Shown here: positions 9,816-18,982 of the stretch, one piece after another
Position numbering within the stretch: position 1 is the first letter of the stretch
How the letters are laid out: every line of letters starts with the position of its first letter
Assembly (NCBI GenBank): GCA_963840095.1
Contig: CAWIXN010000002.1
Location: 62,001-126,000 of the forward strand
DNA from: DATBGO01 sp963840095
GTDB taxonomy: Bacteria > Actinomycetota > Actinomycetes > Streptosporangiales > Streptosporangiaceae
Reading direction: 5' to 3'
DNA: 64,000 nucleotides
Notes under the pieces: generated by a model
What the model was told of the DNA's origin: nothing
Database searches by the model: none
The model's input: only the letters and a program-made list of their open reading frames with translations
Program-made: the position numbers and the translations under genes

Positions 9816-10376
9816 ATGACCATCACCGACCGTCCCGTCGACAACGGCGTGAACGTCCAGGCCCTGCTCGATGCCCGCAACGCGCTGTCCGCCGCACCGG
9901 AAGCAGCGCAGTTCACCTGGCGGGCCAGCTGCACCTGGCGCAACGGCACCCACAGCCGCTCCACCGTCGCCGGCTTCACCGGCCTCGGCGCCGAGCAGCA
10001 GCACCGCACCACGTATGAGTTCGACGTCGACCACCCCGAGTGCTTCGCGTCCGAGGACAACGGCGCCACCCCGGTGGAGCTCGTGCTGGTCGGCCTCGCC
10101 GGGTGCCTGACCGCGGGCGTCGCCGCGGTCGCCCAGCACCGGGGCATCCAGCTCCGGTCGGTCACGGCCACGATCGACGGCGCGATGAACATCCTGGGCA
10201 TCCTCGGCGCCGACCCTGACGTCCGCAACGGCTTCGAGGCGATCACCGTCCGCTTCGCCATTGACGCCGACGCCTCCCGCGACGATCTTGAGGCGCTGAT
10301 TGCCCAGTCGCAGAAGCGCTCGGCGGTCTTCGATGTCGTGACCAACCCGACGAACGTGCTCGTCGAACTGGCCTGA
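9816..10376 (+). CDS. OsmC-family protein
   Basis: 186 aa from ATG 9816, chosen because AAGGAG lies just upstream; an in-frame ATG at 9801 would put the ribosome site inside the gene. OsmC/Ohr proteins are thiol peroxidases or relatives that reduce organic hydroperoxides. The central NGATPVELVLVGLAGCLTAG contains the Cys expected in the second half of the fold, with FDVDHPECFASEDNG carrying an earlier Cys. The spacing fits OsmC-like proteins better than classical Ohr, which has a VCP motif. It follows the P450 by 42 bases and may protect against oxidised by-products of that reaction. Confidence 0.8.
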   Translation: MTITDRPVDNGVNVQALLDARNALSAAPEAAQFTWRASCTWRNGTHSRSTVAGFTGLGAEQQHRTTYEFDVDHPECFASEDNGATPVELVLVGLAGCLTAGVAAVAQHRGIQLRSVTATIDGAMNILGILGADPDVRNGFEAITVRFAIDADASRDDLEALIAQSQKRSAVFDVVTNPTNVLVELA

Positions 10377-10396
10377 CAACCACCCCAGTCGTCCGC

Positions 10397-11484
10397 ATGA
10401 TGCAGACCACGGCAGTCGTCATCGGCGCCGGCCATGCCGGCCTGGCCATGAGCCGCCGCCTCACCGAACGCTCGATCGACCACGTCGTTCTCGAGCGCGG
10501 TGAGGTGGCGAACTCGTGGCGGACCCAGCGCTGGCCCAGCCTGCGGCTGCTCACCCCAAACTGGCTCACCCGGCTGCCCGGCTGCGACTACGCCGGCGAT
10601 GACCCGGACGGCTACATGCCCGTGGCCGGCGTCACAGCCATCCTCACCCGGTACGCCCGTCTCGCCGCTGCACCGGTGGCTGACGCGCCGACGGGGGAGT
10701 GCTCGTCGTCGGCGCGTCAGCCACCGGCGTCCAGCTCGCCGGTGAGATCCACCGGTCAGGGCGCCCGGTGACCCTGGCCGTCGGCGAGCACGTCCGGCTG
10801 CCCCGCCGCTACCGCGGCCGCGACATCTTCTGGTGGCTGGAGGCGACAGGACTGCTCGCCGAACGCTACGACCAGATCGACGACCTCACCCGGGCCCGCC
10901 ACCTGCCCTCCCCCCAGCTCACCGGAACCCCCCAAGCCACCACGACCGACCTCAACGCGCTCACGGCGCAAGGGGTCCGCATCACCGGCCGCCTCGGCCG
11001 TGTCATCGACGGGGTGGCCCAGTTCTCCGGGTCGCTCGCCAACACCTGCACGCTCGCCGACCTGAAGATGAACCGGTTCTTGAACCGGGCCGACCAGTGG
11101 GCCACGATGTCGGGCCTCGACGGCGAGCTCCCGCCACCTCACCGCTTCGCACCCACCCGCGTCGATCCCCGCTCACCCCTGGAGCTGGACCTGTCAAGCG
11201 GGGAGATCACCACGGTGCTGTGGGCGACAGGCTTCCGACCCGACCACCCCTGGCTCGACATCCCCGTGCGTGACCGCACCGGCCATATCCGCCACGACGG
11301 AGGCGTGGTCACCGGCGCCCCCGGGCTCTACACCCTCGGCATGCCGGTGCTCCGCACCCGCGCCTCCACCTACATCCACGGCGCAGCCACCGACTCCGAA
11401 GCCCTAGCCGACCACCTCTACTCATTCCTCAGCAGCCAGCGTCGATGCCAGGGAATCCGATCACCACGCCCGTCCCACCCATAA
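10397..11484 (+). pseudogene. Flavin-containing monooxygenase split by an internal deletion
   Basis: The first frame gives the FAD-binding dinucleotide fold VVIGAGHAGLAMSRRLTERS and WPSLRLLTPNWLTRLPGCDY, breaking off at about 10680. The second (from about 10699) begins with the NADPH-binding fold VLVVGASATGVQLAGEIHRS and runs to 11484 with VLWATGFRPDHPWLDIP. Relatives have roughly 60-80 residues between these parts. Here GCACCGGTGGCTGAC joins directly to the GGGGGAGTGCTCGTCGTC segment and the frames do not match. A deletion with frameshift is the simplest explanation. It lies 20 bases after the OsmC gene, in the same orientation, as a former member of that gene run. Confidence 0.82.
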
Positions 11485-12013
11485 GCGGCTGATCTGTTCC
11501 TGACGGGGTGGCTGAGAGGTGCTACCGGAACACGCGCCGAGTCGGCGTTCGGCGTGAGTGTCGGTTCCGAGTTCATGCTTGTTTGATCACGTTCGGTGGT
11601 CGCTGCGGGATTTATCGCCGGTTACGGATCAGCGGCTTGAGTGGCTGACGATCACGTGATTCCTCGTGGGCGGCCTGGTGCTGCAAAAGCCAGCGTTCTC
11701 GATCGCGACGATCAGCTTCCTGCCCGCCGTGCTGGTGATCGACGTTGGCCACCGCCGCGAGATCTGCCGCTGACCCTGCCTGCAAGACCGCCGGGCCAAG
11801 GGCGTCATGAGGGAACTGGTCCGTTCGGTGATGCGGCATGCCCTGCCGGGTACCGGGTAGCAGGTGGCCTGACGAGATGAGCTGGTACGCGGAACTCGCG
11901 GCGGCGCGGGCGCACACGCGGCTGCGCAGCTGGTAGGCGGACTGCTCGGGCCGGCGCACGGATCATAGCCTTCAACTAGCAGGTCAGCTGTCCGCAAGAG
12001 CGGCCGTCTCGAC

Positions 12014-12036
12014 TAGGCGCGCAGAAGTGGCGCCTA
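12014..12036. repeat. 7-bp perfect inverted repeat (hairpin)
   Basis: TAGGCGC at 12014-12020 and GCGCCTA at 12030-12036 are perfect complements separated by nine bases. It lies in the decayed stretch; it could be a relic terminator or operator. Confidence 0.4.
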
Positions 12037-12230
12037 CCAGGCCAGCTCCTCCGGAACGCAGCGAGATCAGCACGTATTCGGCACGCTCGGTCCCCGAACT
12101 GAGCGCAGGGCAACAAAGGCCCTGTGGCAGGACTGTTCGCCTCCAGGACGCCGAGGCTGACCGACGTTGTGCCCTAGATCGGCGTGGTTACTCGCTACGA
12201 CGTCGCTGCCGTGCCACTTCAGGACCACGG

Positions 12231-12270
12231 CGTGGTGCCGCCAGGGAGGACGTGGTGCCGCCAGGGAGGA
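12231..12270. repeat. Perfect 20-bp tandem duplication
   Basis: CGTGGTGCCGCCAGGGAGGA occurs twice without a break (12231-12250 and 12251-12270). The second copy supplies the Shine-Dalgarno-like GGGAGGA four bases before ATG 12275 of a fragmentary SnoaL-like gene. Confidence 0.9.
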
Positions 12271-12274
12271 TCAG

Positions 12275-12367
12275 ATGACACATCCCAACGAGGACTTGGT
12301 GCGGCAGGCCAACGCGGCCTTCGGGTGCGGAGACCGCCTGTGGCGTATCGCCCCGGTCGTCGCGTAG
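12275..12367 (+). pseudogene. N-terminal scrap of a SnoaL/NTF2-like gene
   Basis: A good ribosome site (GGGAGGA) precedes ATG 12275, and the first codons, MTHPNEDLVRQANAAFGCGD, match the usual start of SnoaL/NTF2-fold proteins. Homology stops after about 21 residues and the frame ends at 12367. This is a 5' fragment whose remainder has been lost. Confidence 0.5.
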
Positions 12368-12457
12368 GGCCTGACCGGGCCTGAGCCCGGCGATCGCCGG
12401 CCAGGACGAGGACGGCCCTGCACCCGGGCTGTGAGCCTGGTGTGGTCGGCGACGTGC

Positions 12458-15205
12458 TCAGAGCAGTCGGCGCAGGAAGGGATCCCTGGCTTCTGCCGGG
12501 CTGATCCGCACCCGCACGTCGACGCACCAGACGCCGTCTTCCCGGGCGACGACGGGGTTGAGGTCCAGCTCGCCGACCTCCGGGAGGTCATCGGCGAGCC
12601 TGGAGACCCGCAGCAGGGCGTCAGCGAGCGCGGCGGTGTCCACCGGCGGGATGCCCCGGTGGCCGAACAGCAGCGGCGCGGCGCGCACCGCGCGGATCAT
12701 CTCGTCGACATCGGTGTCAGTCAGCGGGGTCAGCCGGGTCACGTGATCGCCGTGCACCTCGGTGGTCACATCACCGGACCCGAATACCACCAGCGGCCCG
12801 AACACGGGCTCCTGTGCCACGCCGATCATCACCTCGACGCCGTCGGCCAGCATCGGCTGGATGAGCACCCGCTGCGGCCGCGGCCCGAAGTCGGCCGCCA
12901 GCGTCCGGTAGCCCTCGGCCACTTCCTCCGGAGTGCGCAGATCGACCCGGACGTCCCCGGCGTCAGTCCTGTGCACCAGTCCCTCAGCCTCCGCCTTGAG
13001 CACGATGCGGCCGCCGAGCTGTGCGGCGGCCGCGACCGCTTCCTGCTCGCTGGCAGCCACCATGGTAGGAACCACCGGGACGCCGTAGCAGGACATCAGC
13101 TCAGCTGCCTGGGCTTCCGGCAGCCAGCCGCCGGCTGGCGAGCCGGCCAGGAAACCGGTAACCAGGGTGCGCGCGTCAGCTGCACGCAGCCCGCTCAGCT
13201 CGGGGACCGTGCCGTGCTGCCGCCCGCGCCAGGCCTGGTACCGGACCGCGTGGCCCAGCGCACGGGCCGCATTGTCAGGGTCGGCGTAGCAGGGCACCCC
13301 GGTGACCGCCGCCGCTGCCACGTCGATGATGGCCGCTGCTTCATGGGCGGCTGCCGGGTCGGCGGCTGCAGGACCACTGGTCGGCTGTGCTACGGGCAGG
13401 CGCTTGAGCCGTGTCACGGACTCGGCCCGGTCGAGCAGGGCGACCGCCAGCGGCTTGCTGACAACCGCCTCCGCCACTGCGGCGCTCAGGTCAGAGAAAG
13501 CCGTGGGCACCGCTACCGCGAGCACCGCGTCGACGCCGCCATCGGCGGCCACTTCCTCCACGCACACGCGGAAGATATCCGTGGTCACCGCCGGGCTGGC
13601 GTCCACCGGCCCGGTAACCACCGCCCGGGCCGGCAGCAGCCTGCGCAGCTCGCGCTGCGTGGCCGCGCTCAGCTGCACGACCTGCAGGCCGTGATCGGCG
13701 CACGCGTCGGCGGCCAGTGCGCCCGCGCCGCCCGCATTGGCGATGATCGCGACCCGGTTGCCCGCCGGCAGCGGCTGGCAGGCGAGCAGCGCAGCGGTAT
13801 CGACAAGCTCACCCAGACTCCTCGTGGCGATGACACCCGCCTGGTCGAACATGGCCTCCTGGTTGACTAGCGGCGTCGCGGCTGCCGTGGTGTGCGAGGC
13901 CGCACGGTGGCCCGCCGGGGACCTGCCGCCCACGACAGTCAGCAGCGGCATCCGCTGCGCGACCCGGCGGGCCGTGCTGGCGAACTTGCGCGGGTTGCCG
14001 AACGACTCCACGTACAAGACTGCTATCTGAGTCACCTCATCCTGCGCCCACCAGGTCAGCAGGTCAGTTGGGGACACGTCGTACTTGTCGCCGGCGGACG
14101 CGAAGGAGGACACGCCCAAGCCGAGCCGCGACATCTGCTCGACTAGCGCGACCCCCACGCCGCCTGATTGCACCATCAGGCCCACCACACCGCGCAGCGG
14201 ATGGTCGGCGGCGAAGGTCGCGTCCAGGCCGATCCAGGGAGCGAGGACGCCGAAGCAGTTCGGCCCCACCAGCCGCATGCCATACCGGCGGCAGACGGCC
14301 AGCAGCTCCGCGCCCGCGGCGCCCCGGCAGGGACTTATTACGATCAGGCCCCGGACTCCGTTGCGGCCGCATTGCGCGGCCACCTCGGGCACCGTGGACG
14401 GCGGCACTGTGATCACCGCCAGGTCCACCTGCCCGGGCAGGTCGTCGACGGAGGCCACGCAGGACACCCCGTCCATGACCCGGGCATGTGGGTTTACTGC
14501 ATAGACAGGACCGGTGAAGCCGCACGTCACGATGTTGCGCAAGATGGCCCAGCTCATGGTGCCGCGGTGCCAGCTCGCGCCCACCACGGCGACCGAGCGC
14601 GGCTGCAGCAGCGGGCGCAGGCTGGCCACATCCGCCCGGCTTTCCCTGCTGGCCACCGTCTCCAGGTAATTGCCCAGCCGGTAATCGTCGTCGCTGGCAG
14701 GCAGGGGGAAGGTGAGCTCGACCATGCCCTCAGCTATCCGCCGCTTGGCGGGCAGGCCAGCGTCCGCGAATACCCGCAGCATCGCCGAGTTCTCCTGCAG
14801 TGTCTCGGCGGTGAACGCCCGCAGGCCGCGCTGCCGCGCCTGCCAGACCAGGTGCTCGAGCAGCAGGCTGGCGATACCGCGGCCGTGCATGTCATCTGAG
14901 ACGGCGAACGAGACTTCCGCGATGCCGGGCTGCCCGCCGGGCTCGTAGGTCGCGACGCCGACCAGCCGGTCGCCCTGCCAGGCCAGCAGCGCCGCATGAT
15001 CGGAATCCGGCTCACGGCAGACCCGCTTGCCTTCCTGCCCGGCCGCGCCCGGGCTCATGCTGAAAAACCGCAGGTACATGTTGTCCTGCGACATGGCAGC
15101 GTGCATCTCGCGCACAGCCTCAGCATCCCGCCGCCGAGCCTGCCTGATCTCTACCGTGCTGCCATCAGTCAGCAGCGCGTACACGGCCCCAGCCGGCGTG
15201 CTCAC
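12458..15205 (-). CDS. GNAT acetyltransferase fused to NDP-forming acyl-CoA synthetase-like domains
   Basis: The frame is open from an ATG at 15364, but family-like sequence begins at VSTPAGAVYALLTDGSTVEI, so GTG 15205 is preferred (915 aa). The order differs from many bacterial Pat enzymes: GNAT first (about residues 15-175, with VSDDMHGRGIASLLLEHLV as acetyl-CoA loop), then the CoA-binding Rossmann domain (SVAVVGASWHRGTMSWAILR), succinyl-CoA-ligase-like domains (GLMVQSGGVGVALVEQMSRL, VGPNCFGV) and an ATP-grasp region ending ELDLNPVVAREDGVWCVDVR. Such fusions act as protein-lysine acetyltransferases that modify acyl-CoA synthetases; the synthetase part senses or binds ligand. It is transcribed alone. 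An acyl-CoA ligase that could be a target is at 21223-22851, though no link is shown. Confidence 0.85.
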   Translation of the reverse strand: MSTPAGAVYALLTDGSTVEIRQARRRDAEAVREMHAAMSQDNMYLRFFSMSPGAAGQEGKRVCREPDSDHAALLAWQGDRLVGVATYEPGGQPGIAEVSFAVSDDMHGRGIASLLLEHLVWQARQRGLRAFTAETLQENSAMLRVFADAGLPAKRRIAEGMVELTFPLPASDDDYRLGNYLETVASRESRADVASLRPLLQPRSVAVVGASWHRGTMSWAILRNIVTCGFTGPVYAVNPHARVMDGVSCVASVDDLPGQVDLAVITVPPSTVPEVAAQCGRNGVRGLIVISPCRGAAGAELLAVCRRYGMRLVGPNCFGVLAPWIGLDATFAADHPLRGVVGLMVQSGGVGVALVEQMSRLGLGVSSFASAGDKYDVSPTDLLTWWAQDEVTQIAVLYVESFGNPRKFASTARRVAQRMPLLTVVGGRSPAGHRAASHTTAAATPLVNQEAMFDQAGVIATRSLGELVDTAALLACQPLPAGNRVAIIANAGGAGALAADACADHGLQVVQLSAATQRELRRLLPARAVVTGPVDASPAVTTDIFRVCVEEVAADGGVDAVLAVAVPTAFSDLSAAVAEAVVSKPLAVALLDRAESVTRLKRLPVAQPTSGPAAADPAAAHEAAAIIDVAAAAVTGVPCYADPDNAARALGHAVRYQAWRGRQHGTVPELSGLRAADARTLVTGFLAGSPAGGWLPEAQAAELMSCYGVPVVPTMVAASEQEAVAAAAQLGGRIVLKAEAEGLVHRTDAGDVRVDLRTPEEVAEGYRTLAADFGPRPQRVLIQPMLADGVEVMIGVAQEPVFGPLVVFGSGDVTTEVHGDHVTRLTPLTDTDVDEMIRAVRAAPLLFGHRGIPPVDTAALADALLRVSRLADDLPEVGELDLNPVVAREDGVWCVDVRVRISPAEARDPFLRRLL

Positions 15206-15502
15206 CAGACCGCCCCGGCTCGCGGTACAGCGAGCACCGAACACTGCGAGTGGCTGCGGCAGTAACTCCTCACCGACCCGTACACCAGCTGCCTCATGGA
15301 CTGCCCGCGCCCCCTTCGCGACGACAGCGGCGCCATCTGCTCCAGTGATCAGCCGGCGTTTCAAGTCCAGCTGACGGCGTGCGCAACCACATCTCGCTAT
15401 CGGACCAGGCCAGGTGATTATCCGGACAGGGGCTTAAGTCCTCACCCAGACCCGGCACGCCCAGACGTCGACCGCAGGCAGCGGCCGGGGTCGGGCGGTT
15501 GG

Positions 15503-15913
15503 TCATGCTGGGTCGTCTTCGTCGAGGGAGAACCAGGACTGCCTGCCAGCGGGTGGCGCCGACCGCGAGGATTGCGCCACCTGCAGCGTCTCGGCCGATC
15601 TGGCATCGTCCATCCGGGTGGTCCTGCGCCTGACAGCGCGGCTGCTCCATTGCGCGCGGAGCTCCGCGAAGTCGGGCTCGCGAGTCACCCGGGAGCCGAC
15701 CGGGTCGTCTGACTTGCCGTCCGCCTGCACTTGTTCGGTGACCGCCATCAGCTCGGCCCACGCCCGCTCGGGCATGGTTCCGGGGTTACCCGGGCAGCGC
15801 ATCTGGGGGTCGGCCCGCAGCCAGGCGCGCAGCAGCATGTCCAGCTCTTGCGGCAGGTGGGAGATGAGCGTCCCGACGGGAACCGGCTCCACCTCGGCGA
15901 CTAGCTCCTTCAC
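15503..15913 (-). CDS. Hypothetical protein, 136 aa
   Basis: A soluble, charged protein starting MKELVAEVEPVPVGTLISHL, with two Cys early on (QMRCPGNP and none paired) and an Arg/Ser-rich tail ending in SLDEDDPA. I recognise no family. It lies 75 bases downstream of the PIN toxin gene on the same strand and could be the third gene of that unit. Codon third positions are GC-rich as in a real gene, but the ribosome site is weak. Confidence 0.45.
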   Translation of the reverse strand: MKELVAEVEPVPVGTLISHLPQELDMLLRAWLRADPQMRCPGNPGTMPERAWAELMAVTEQVQADGKSDDPVGSRVTREPDFAELRAQWSSRAVRRRTTRMDDARSAETLQVAQSSRSAPPAGRQSWFSLDEDDPA

Positions 15914-15988
15914 GTCGAAGTTGAGAACACTCCTGATCCCGTGACAGGCTGGGGCTCGGCGACGGGCAGTCCTGGCTGGTGGCGTGGG

Positions 15989-16369
15989 TCAGGTCGCAAA
16001 AAACTGGACTTTCACGCCGATGGCGTCGGTGATGCGGGACAGGTCGCCGCGGTCGCTGGTGACGATGGGGGCCTGGTGGCGGACCGCGGTGGCAATGACG
16101 ATGGCGTCTACCACGTCGGCGGTGCCCGAGGCAGCGCACGCGACTCCGGCGGCGCGGCCGGTGCGTTCGTCGTCCGGGACGATGTCGCAGGCCTTGAGCA
16201 ACCGGGAGATCTGGTGCTGGGGGCCGCCGCGCCAGGTCTGGGCCAGCACGACTACCGGCACGATCGGGCGGATGCGCGCGGCGGTCAGTTGGTCATGCAG
16301 GGCGAGGAAGTCCGGATTATGCCGCTCGGCCGCCAGCAGCGCGCCGGTGTCATAGACGATCGTGGCCAC
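15989..16369 (-). CDS. PIN-domain toxin of a VapBC-type system
   Basis: 126-aa PIN-domain ribonuclease. The conserved acidic residues are visible: Asp in VYDTGALLAAE near residue 7, the central Asp in GTADVVDAIVIATA near residue 90, and Asp in IVTSDRGDLSRI near residue 105. PIN toxins cleave RNA (tRNA, rRNA or mRNA) and are held in check by the partner antitoxin. The ATG overlaps the last base of the antitoxin stop, so the two are co-translated. The RNA target cannot be read from the sequence. Confidence 0.87.
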   Translation of the reverse strand: MATIVYDTGALLAAERHNPDFLALHDQLTAARIRPIVPVVVLAQTWRGGPQHQISRLLKACDIVPDDERTGRAAGVACAASGTADVVDAIVIATAVRHQAPIVTSDRGDLSRITDAIGVKVQFFAT

Positions 16370-16656
16370 TATCCGGCGGCCCGCTGTGGCTCGTCATCCA
16401 GCAGCCCGGCCTCGACGAGGAACTGGCGGGCACGCTGCCGGGACGCCGCCGGCAGCGGGCCGTGCTCGGCTTCATATTCGGTTACCAGTTCGCGGGCGGC
16501 CGCCCTGCCTGCCGCCTGGCGGGCGGCGGCGCGGGCTTTTTCGGTGGCAGCTTCGGCGAGCCAGGCCGACACCGGCTTGCCCTCTTCGGCAGCCGCTGCC
16601 TTGATCGTCTCCTCAACCTCGGGAGGAACTGAGATCGAGAGTTTCCGTACGGTCAT
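16369..16656 (-). CDS. VapB-like antitoxin
   Basis: 95 aa, first gene of the toxin-antitoxin unit. The N-terminus MTVRKLSISVPPEVEETIKA fits a ribbon-helix-helix DNA-binding domain, followed by an Ala/Arg-rich helix and a C-terminal toxin-wrapping segment (ARQFLVEAGLLDDEPQ). Antitoxins of this type bind their own promoter. A perfect inverted repeat begins 20 bases upstream of the ATG and is a good operator candidate. Confidence 0.82.
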   Translation of the reverse strand: MTVRKLSISVPPEVEETIKAAAAEEGKPVSAWLAEAATEKARAAARQAAGRAAARELVTEYEAEHGPLPAASRQRARQFLVEAGLLDDEPQRAAG

Positions 16657-16675
16657 GCCCCTAGCGTAGCTGAGA

Positions 16676-16693
16676 GTAGGAAGGCGTTCCTAC
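16676..16693. promoter_or_regulatory. Inverted repeat, likely VapBC operator
   Basis: GTAGGAA (16676-16682) and TTCCTAC (16687-16693) are perfect complements around a GGCG centre, 20 bases upstream of the antitoxin ATG. Position and symmetry suit binding by a ribbon-helix-helix dimer that autoregulates the operon. This is inferred from position; no binding data can be read here. Confidence 0.7.
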
Positions 16694-16817
16694 CGTCATG
16701 AGCGTTGTGTACATGCCAGGCCCGGAGCAGGTCTGCTGGCCGGGGGGTGGGGGAGCGGGTGCCCGGAAGGGCAGGCGGGCTCACGCTGCGGCCGGGTCGA
16801 TGAGCACGGGGTGTTCC

Positions 16818-18002
16818 TCAGGCGTCCCTGGTCATCATTCGCCACGCGCCGAGGATCGTCCAGCCCACCAGCCAGGCGATGACGACGCAGACGGCCTGGG
16901 CTGCCGACTCGGGCAGCAGTGATTGTATGACGCCGGGCCTTGCGACGCCTCCGGTTACCCCCGGCAGCCCGAATGCCGTCGGCAGCCCAGCAGGCTCCAG
17001 GTGCGCCAGGGCCAGCCCGACGACCGAGCGCCGCAGGCCCCCCAGATGGGGAATGGCAACGAAGGTCAGGATCGGCGTCAGGATTATCTGGAATACGATT
17101 ATCAGGATGATTGGGGCGGTTCGCTGCCCCATCAGCGACGCGAGCCCGAGTCCGAGGATGAATCCGACGACCGCATCAAGCTCGACCCACAGTCCGGCCT
17201 CGATCATGAGGGAGATTGACGGGTAGCGGAGAATCGCGGTGTAGCCGTTTTGGCCAGAGTAGTCTTGCTCGGCGATCTTGACGGCCAGGGCTTCCAGCGC
17301 GGCGGGTGCGGGCTGGCCGGGGGTGATTGCTGACTTCGACCAGTCCGGCGGGCCGGCGCACGTGACACTCCCCGGAACATGCCCGCTGTAGGGGAGAGAG
17401 CAGATGACCGGCTCGGCGCGGTCCCTGGCCCAGTTCTCGAAGCCGACCCGGGACAGGCCGGGAGGTATGTTCACGTTCGAGTCAATGATGAAGGCCGGTG
17501 CGGCGAAGACGGATACCGCGCAGATGATCGTGTAGCCGATCGCGACCAGCGGCACGACAATCGCCAGTCCGGCGGGGATCCGGGCCAGGTAGAGCGCCAG
17601 CCGGGACCGGCCGGTCACCACCAGGTGCCGGAACATTCCTTCGGTAAGGTCGCGCGATCCCGCTGTGCAGCCCAGCGTGGCCGCGACGATGAAGCCGAAG
17701 GTGGCCAAAAAGCCGCCCACCAGGACCCCGAAGATCACCCCGCTGCCGGCGGGCGGGTTGGTGTAAGGCGCGAACGCGTGCAGGAGCAGCCGGATGAACA
17801 GGAACAACGCCGGGAACCCGATGGTCGCCACGACAACGGCGATCATGAGGCCGCGCCGCTGCCGCAGCTCCATGACTCTGGTGGCGATCATGCCGATGGT
17901 GGGAATCGGGGAACCCCGGCGGTCAAGGGAGTGACTGGCGGGCGCCGCCCGCGCCGGCTGGTCCGGCGCGGGCGCGCCGTGGGCCGCGGGCATGGTCGTC
18001 AT
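16818..18002 (-). CDS. ABC transporter permease
   Basis: 394-aa membrane subunit of an ABC-2-type exporter. After a Pro/Ala-rich cytoplasmic N-terminus there are hydrophobic segments near residues 50-75 (MIAVVVATIGFPALFLFIRL), 90-115 and 150-180, a long external loop with several Cys (VICSLPYSGHVPGSVTCAG), and further segments to the C-terminus. The start ATG at 18002 overlaps the stop of the ATPase gene (ATGA), so translation is coupled. The cargo is unknown. The pair is divergent from a two-component system, a common arrangement for antibiotic- or envelope-stress exporters. Confidence 0.85.
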   Translation of the reverse strand: MTTMPAAHGAPAPDQPARAAPASHSLDRRGSPIPTIGMIATRVMELRQRRGLMIAVVVATIGFPALFLFIRLLLHAFAPYTNPPAGSGVIFGVLVGGFLATFGFIVAATLGCTAGSRDLTEGMFRHLVVTGRSRLALYLARIPAGLAIVVPLVAIGYTIICAVSVFAAPAFIIDSNVNIPPGLSRVGFENWARDRAEPVICSLPYSGHVPGSVTCAGPPDWSKSAITPGQPAPAALEALAVKIAEQDYSGQNGYTAILRYPSISLMIEAGLWVELDAVVGFILGLGLASLMGQRTAPIILIIVFQIILTPILTFVAIPHLGGLRRSVVGLALAHLEPAGLPTAFGLPGVTGGVARPGVIQSLLPESAAQAVCVVIAWLVGWTILGAWRMMTRDA

Positions 18003-18982
18003 TCCGGGTCCTCCAGCCTGCTTGTGACCTGCAGGAACCACGATTCGAGCGAGGTCTGTACCGGCTGGAGCCGGTACACGGAGATTCCGTCTGCGACGAG
18101 AACGCGGTTGATTTCGGCGATGACGTCGCGGCCCGAGCCCTCGGGCAGCGTGATCTCCAGGCCCAGTGCCGCCGGCCCGGCCTCGACGCGGGCACCGAGA
18201 GTCGTGCCCGCGAGCAGGGCGCGGGCCCGGCCGGGGTCGGAGCATTCGACCTGAACCGCGAGCAGCGCCCCCGCCAGCAACTCGGAGATCGGTCCCTGCC
18301 GGATGATCCGGCCGCGGTCGACGATGGCGACCGTGTCACAGGTCCGCTCGACCTCGTCCAGGAGGTGGGAGGACAGCACGACCGTGCGGCCCTCGGCCAC
18401 CAGCGAGAGAATCATGTCGCGGATCCCGGCCATCCCGGCGGGGTCGAGTCCGTTCATCGGCTCGTCCAGAATGAGCAGCTGGGGGTCTGCGAGCAGGCAG
18501 GCGGCGACGCCCAGGCGCTGCCGCATGCCCATGGAATAAGTCGAGACCCGGTCGTCGGCGCGGTGGGCCAGGCCGACGCGCTCCAGGGCTGGCCGGATGC
18601 GGTCCCGCGCGGCCGGTTCGCGGGCTGCGGCCAGCAGCCGCAGGTTCTGCCTGCCGGTCAGATGGCCGTGGAACCGGGGCTCGTCGACGATGGCGCCGAT
18701 ACGAGCGAGCGCCGCGTCGCGATGCCGCGGAACCGGGTATCCGAGCAGGGACATCGTGCCGGCATCGGCGTGCGTCAATCCCAGCAGCACCCGGATGAGC
18801 GTGGTCTTGCCGGCGCCATTGGGGCCGAGGTAACCGAACGCGGATCCCCGGGGGACCAGCAGATCAACACCGTTCACCGGGGTCTTCGCCCCGAAGCGCT
18901 TGGTGAGCCCGTGGGTCTCCACGGCCCACCGGCTACCGGCGGCCAGCTTGCCGGGGGTGCCCGGCAGAACCGTGGTATTCAT
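17999..18982 (-). CDS. ABC transporter ATP-binding protein
   Basis: 327-aa nucleotide-binding subunit. Walker A is GPNGAGKTT near residue 54, signature STYSMGMRQRLG near residue 150, Walker B LLILDEPMNGLDP near residue 172, and the switch His is in VVLSSHLLDEVE. An extra C-terminal domain of about 80 residues follows, usual in ABC-2 exporters of the bacitracin/drug type. It is the first gene of the leftward operon with the permease. The regulatory pair at 19283-21162 reads the other way from the same intergenic region. Confidence 0.92.
   Translation of the reverse strand: MNTTVLPGTPGKLAAGSRWAVETHGLTKRFGAKTPVNGVDLLVPRGSAFGYLGPNGAGKTTLIRVLLGLTHADAGTMSLLGYPVPRHRDAALARIGAIVDEPRFHGHLTGRQNLRLLAAAREPAARDRIRPALERVGLAHRADDRVSTYSMGMRQRLGVAACLLADPQLLILDEPMNGLDPAGMAGIRDMILSLVAEGRTVVLSSHLLDEVERTCDTVAIVDRGRIIRQGPISELLAGALLAVQVECSDPGRARALLAGTTLGARVEAGPAALGLEITLPEGSGRDVIAEINRVLVADGISVYRLQPVQTSLESWFLQVTSRLEDPE

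Larger units (their letters stand above)
11485..12274. other. Gene-free decayed stretch
   Basis: About 790 bases with only short frames on both strands. One forward frame near 11630-11770 spells a hydrophobic stretch (FLVGGLVLQKPAFSIATISF) interrupted by stops, perhaps a relic of a membrane protein. I cannot name a family. A 7-bp perfect inverted repeat and a 20-bp tandem duplication in it are listed separately. Confidence 0.5.
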
